Shown: piece by piece, positions 62,038 through 64,000 of the stretch
Numbering within the stretch: the first letter of the stretch is position 1
Layout: each line of letters begins with the position of its first letter
Assembly (NCBI GenBank): GCA_020160935.1
Contig: JAIUPL010000009.1
Span: 153,152 to 217,151, forward strand
Direction of reading: 5' to 3'
DNA length: 64,000 nucleotides
Source of the DNA: Bacteroidota bacterium
Lineage (GTDB): Bacteria > Bacteroidota > Bacteroidia > Chitinophagales > Saprospiraceae
Position numbers and translations under genes: made by a program
Notes under the pieces: generated by a model
The model's database searches: none
Seen by the model: the letters and a program-made list of their open reading frames with translations, nothing else
Told to the model about the DNA's origin: nothing

Positions 62038-64000
62038 ATGAAAAAAATACTTTTTACACTTATAGTTTGTTGTTTGCTGGGTTCAGTGGCCCGTGCGCAG
62101 GGAGAACTATACATCCCCGCTTCGGGAAGTATTGTGACATCCGGTGCTTCTACACTGACCCTGAGCAATACCAAACTCACCAATAACGGCACATTTACCG
62201 ACAATAACGGCACGGTTCGCCTGACGGGAAATGCTGCCAACGCTGCGGCCAGTTTCAATGGTACAGGTGTTACAACGCTGCGAAACCTGGTCATTGACAA
62301 AAGCGCCAACGCTGCACAGGTGAATCAGGACATTTTTGTGCTGGGAAATCTGACCTTCGTTTCGGGCGGCCTCGAACTTGCCAACGGCGATGTAAACCTG
62401 GGAACTACAGGGATACTCATTGGTGAAACGGAGACCTACCGCGTGTATGGCACCGGCGGGGAACTGATCGCTTTTGTCACCCTCAATGCGCCGAACGGGG
62501 TAAACCATGCCAACCTCGGTGCGGTCATTACTTCCGCTCAAAACCTGGGGTTGACCGAAATTCGCCGCGGCCACGCACCGTTTGTGGTGCCGTTTGGGAA
62601 CAGCATTGCGCGTTATTTCAACATTATACCTGCCAACAACAACGGACTCAACGCTACGCTGCGTGCCAACTACTTCAATGCTGAGGTAAATGGCAATACG
62701 GAAAGCGATATGATTTTCTGGCGCAGCACCAATGGCGGCGTAAGTTGGGTGTTCCAAACAGGGGCTTACACACGTGATGTGGCTGCCAACTGGGTACAAC
62801 TGCCGGGTATTAATGCCTTCTCGATGTGGACACTGGCTAATCAGCCGCCTTGTCCTGATTTGTCGGTGGCTCCACCCAATGTATCCATTGTCAACAGCGC
62901 TTGCAACAATGCATGCGAAGTGACGGGAGGTGCTATTTCTGCGCCTGCAAATCCTTGCCCGCAAGGATCTACTATTCAATATCGTGTAAATGGTGGCGCA
63001 TGGTCGAATACCTTGCCTGAATATGCTCAAACAGGCCCGGCTCAATTTATTCAAACCCGTTGCCTTTGCGATGAATACAATGTAGTAGCCAGTCCTGCTT
63101 CTTCCGGCGTAGCAACAGCGCCCGGATTTTGCGCTCCGGCTCCCACCACCCTGGTTTGTAATGATCTGGTTACGGTAAGCCTGGACGAATCCTGCTCCCT
63201 GGATGTAAATCCTGACATGGTTCTGGAAGGTTTTAATGCCTGTTTTGCCAATTATCTGGTACAGGTAGACCGTACGCTGCCCTTGGGTAATGGCCCATGG
63301 CAGCCGGCTACTTTGGGCGCCTCCGACGTACATCATACCTATGCTGTGCGTGTTGTGCTGGATGCAAATGGTAACGGAATCGCAGACAATGGTGAAACCT
63401 CCTGCTGGGGCAATATCGCTGTCGAAGACAAACTGCCACCCGTGCTGCAATGCCCATGTACATCTAACACGGACGATGCCTGCACATACACCTGTGCCGA
63501 CAAAGACGGTATCCTGAACGGCTCGATTGTGACACCTGCACCGGTAGCAGTGGATGGCTGCGAAGGCCCGATCACTACAATCGTAACAAACCCTGCAGCA
63601 CCAGGCGCGAACCTGTACAAAAAAGATGTGTTCATCGACGGTGGCGCCTGTGGCGTGAGCCGCATCGAACGCACGTGGACAGCGAAAGACTCCTGGGGTA
63701 ACTCCGCACAGTGCACGCAGGTGTTCTACCTGGAGCCCTATGACCTGGACGAAGTGAACTTCCCGGAAGACATCACGATCGAATGCGCTGGCTGCGGCCA
63801 AACTGCGAGCACCTCACCATGCGTGACAGGTGTACCGACGGTGGACGGCAACGACGAAGACGGTGTGTACGAAATCATTACGTACAATGGCAACTGCCAG
63901 ATTCAGTCTGAAGGTATCTGCAACCTGGGTGCCCAGAAAGAAGACACGCGCATCCAGGTATGCCCGGGCACATTCAAAATCCTGCGCCACTGGACAGTAC
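62038..64000 (+). CDS. Large secreted protein, 3' end outside the window; shares a Cys-rich domain with the giant T9SS protein
   Basis: At least 654 residues from ATG 62038 (MKKILFTLIVCCLLGSVARAQ; an ATG 9 nt earlier is possible). The open frame reaches the window edge. The N-terminal 280 residues are an adhesin-like beta-helix region (GSIVTSGASTLTLSNTKL, GNLTFVSGGLELANGD). From about 63150 the sequence matches the start of the gene at 54091: LVCNDLVTVSLDESCSLDVN corresponds to LICNDLVNVSLAEDCELVLQ, and VNFPEDITIEC to VDFPEDVTIYC. A T9SS sorting domain is expected at the unseen end. Confidence 0.88.
   Translation, partial: MKKILFTLIVCCLLGSVARAQGELYIPASGSIVTSGASTLTLSNTKLTNNGTFTDNNGTVRLTGNAANAAASFNGTGVTTLRNLVIDKSANAAQVNQDIFVLGNLTFVSGGLELANGDVNLGTTGILIGETETYRVYGTGGELIAFVTLNAPNGVNHANLGAVITSAQNLGLTEIRRGHAPFVVPFGNSIARYFNIIPANNNGLNATLRANYFNAEVNGNTESDMIFWRSTNGGVSWVFQTGAYTRDVAANWVQLPGINAFSMWTLANQPPCPDLSVAPPNVSIVNSACNNACEVTGGAISAPANPCPQGSTIQYRVNGGAWSNTLPEYAQTGPAQFIQTRCLCDEYNVVASPASSGVATAPGFCAPAPTTLVCNDLVTVSLDESCSLDVNPDMVLEGFNACFANYLVQVDRTLPLGNGPWQPATLGASDVHHTYAVRVVLDANGNGIADNGETSCWGNIAVEDKLPPVLQCPCTSNTDDACTYTCADKDGILNGSIVTPAPVAVDGCEGPITTIVTNPAAPGANLYKKDVFIDGGACGVSRIERTWTAKDSWGNSAQCTQVFYLEPYDLDEVNFPEDITIECAGCGQTASTSPCVTGVPTVDGNDEDGVYEIITYNGNCQIQSEGICNLGAQKEDTRIQVCPGTFKILRHWTV

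Noticed and set aside
62107..63801. 564-codon minus-strand open frame over the truncated last gene
   Set aside because: Mirror of the sense codons; the plus strand carries a signal peptide and a domain shared with the 54091 gene.
1..64000. tRNA or rRNA genes
   Set aside because: Looked for cloverleaf T-loop motifs and rRNA landmarks by eye in the gaps and found none; gaps are mostly repeats or AT-rich leaders. A covariance-model scan would be decisive.

Overview
The window reads as a chromosomal segment of a Bacteroidota bacterium, most likely in or near the Saprospiria (Haliscomenobacter/Lewinella-like). The reasons are: several secreted giants ending in type IX secretion (T9SS) sorting domains of both the A and B kind, Bacteroidetes-type -7 boxes (TAnnTTTG) in front of many genes, a type 2 IPP isomerase next to a class II HMG-CoA reductase, BshA, and large Cys-rich surface proteins of the kind common in that lineage. 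The genus is inference. No rRNA, tRNA, IS element, prophage or CRISPR array was recognised.

Layout. 1-7.3 kb: 3' end of uvrA, then a large T9SS cargo protein with an apparent frameshift near its N-terminus. 7.5-12.5 kb: a vWA membrane protein (minus), hpt, a macro-domain protein with a DUF4342 protein, and a PLP aminotransferase. 12.7-22.4 kb: an exopolysaccharide locus, with a seven-gene minus-strand operon (sugar transferase with a receiver-like N-terminus, two GT2 enzymes, an acyltransferase-3, MBOAT between two SGNH proteins), a single-domain response regulator, and a divergent GT2. 22.4-24.8 kb: isoprenoid genes fni and mvaA. 24.9-31.0 kb: T9SS type B protein, bshA, TonB-dependent receptor. 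31.2-39.7 kb: TraB/GumN lipoprotein, Ig-like lipoprotein, TPR-adenylate cyclase, MoxR ATPase, acyl-CoA synthetase. 40.3-53.8 kb: mainly housekeeping genes (TPR protein, paaI, paaE, rpsT, sucA, C1 peptidase, gcvT, second MoxR, small lipoprotein, rsmE, thioredoxin-fold protein, LuxR-type regulator). 54-64 kb: a secreted/adhesive cluster with a 1,500-residue strongly codon-biased T9SS protein, a collagen-like protein, an M28 peptidase and a truncated large protein that shares a domain with the first.

The most unusual content is intergenic. Between about 7.5 and 52 kb, gap after gap is filled by repeat elements built from short tandem words. The words are mostly exactly 7 nt (AGTCCTR, GCAARRR, GAGAGGT, GAATGAT), and in one family 9-10 nt (GTTGATRAG). 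In three families the words run up to a conserved core and then return as the reverse complement, giving hairpins with arms of about 40-60 nt. Word order is mirrored between the two arms of one element but differs between elements. One core has a compensating T-A to C-G change. The elements sit tightly at gene ends and often provide the stop codon or the last residues of the flanking protein. They occur in convergent, codirectional and even divergent gaps, so they are not simply terminators. I do not recognise a described family with this architecture. No mobilising enzyme is encoded here.
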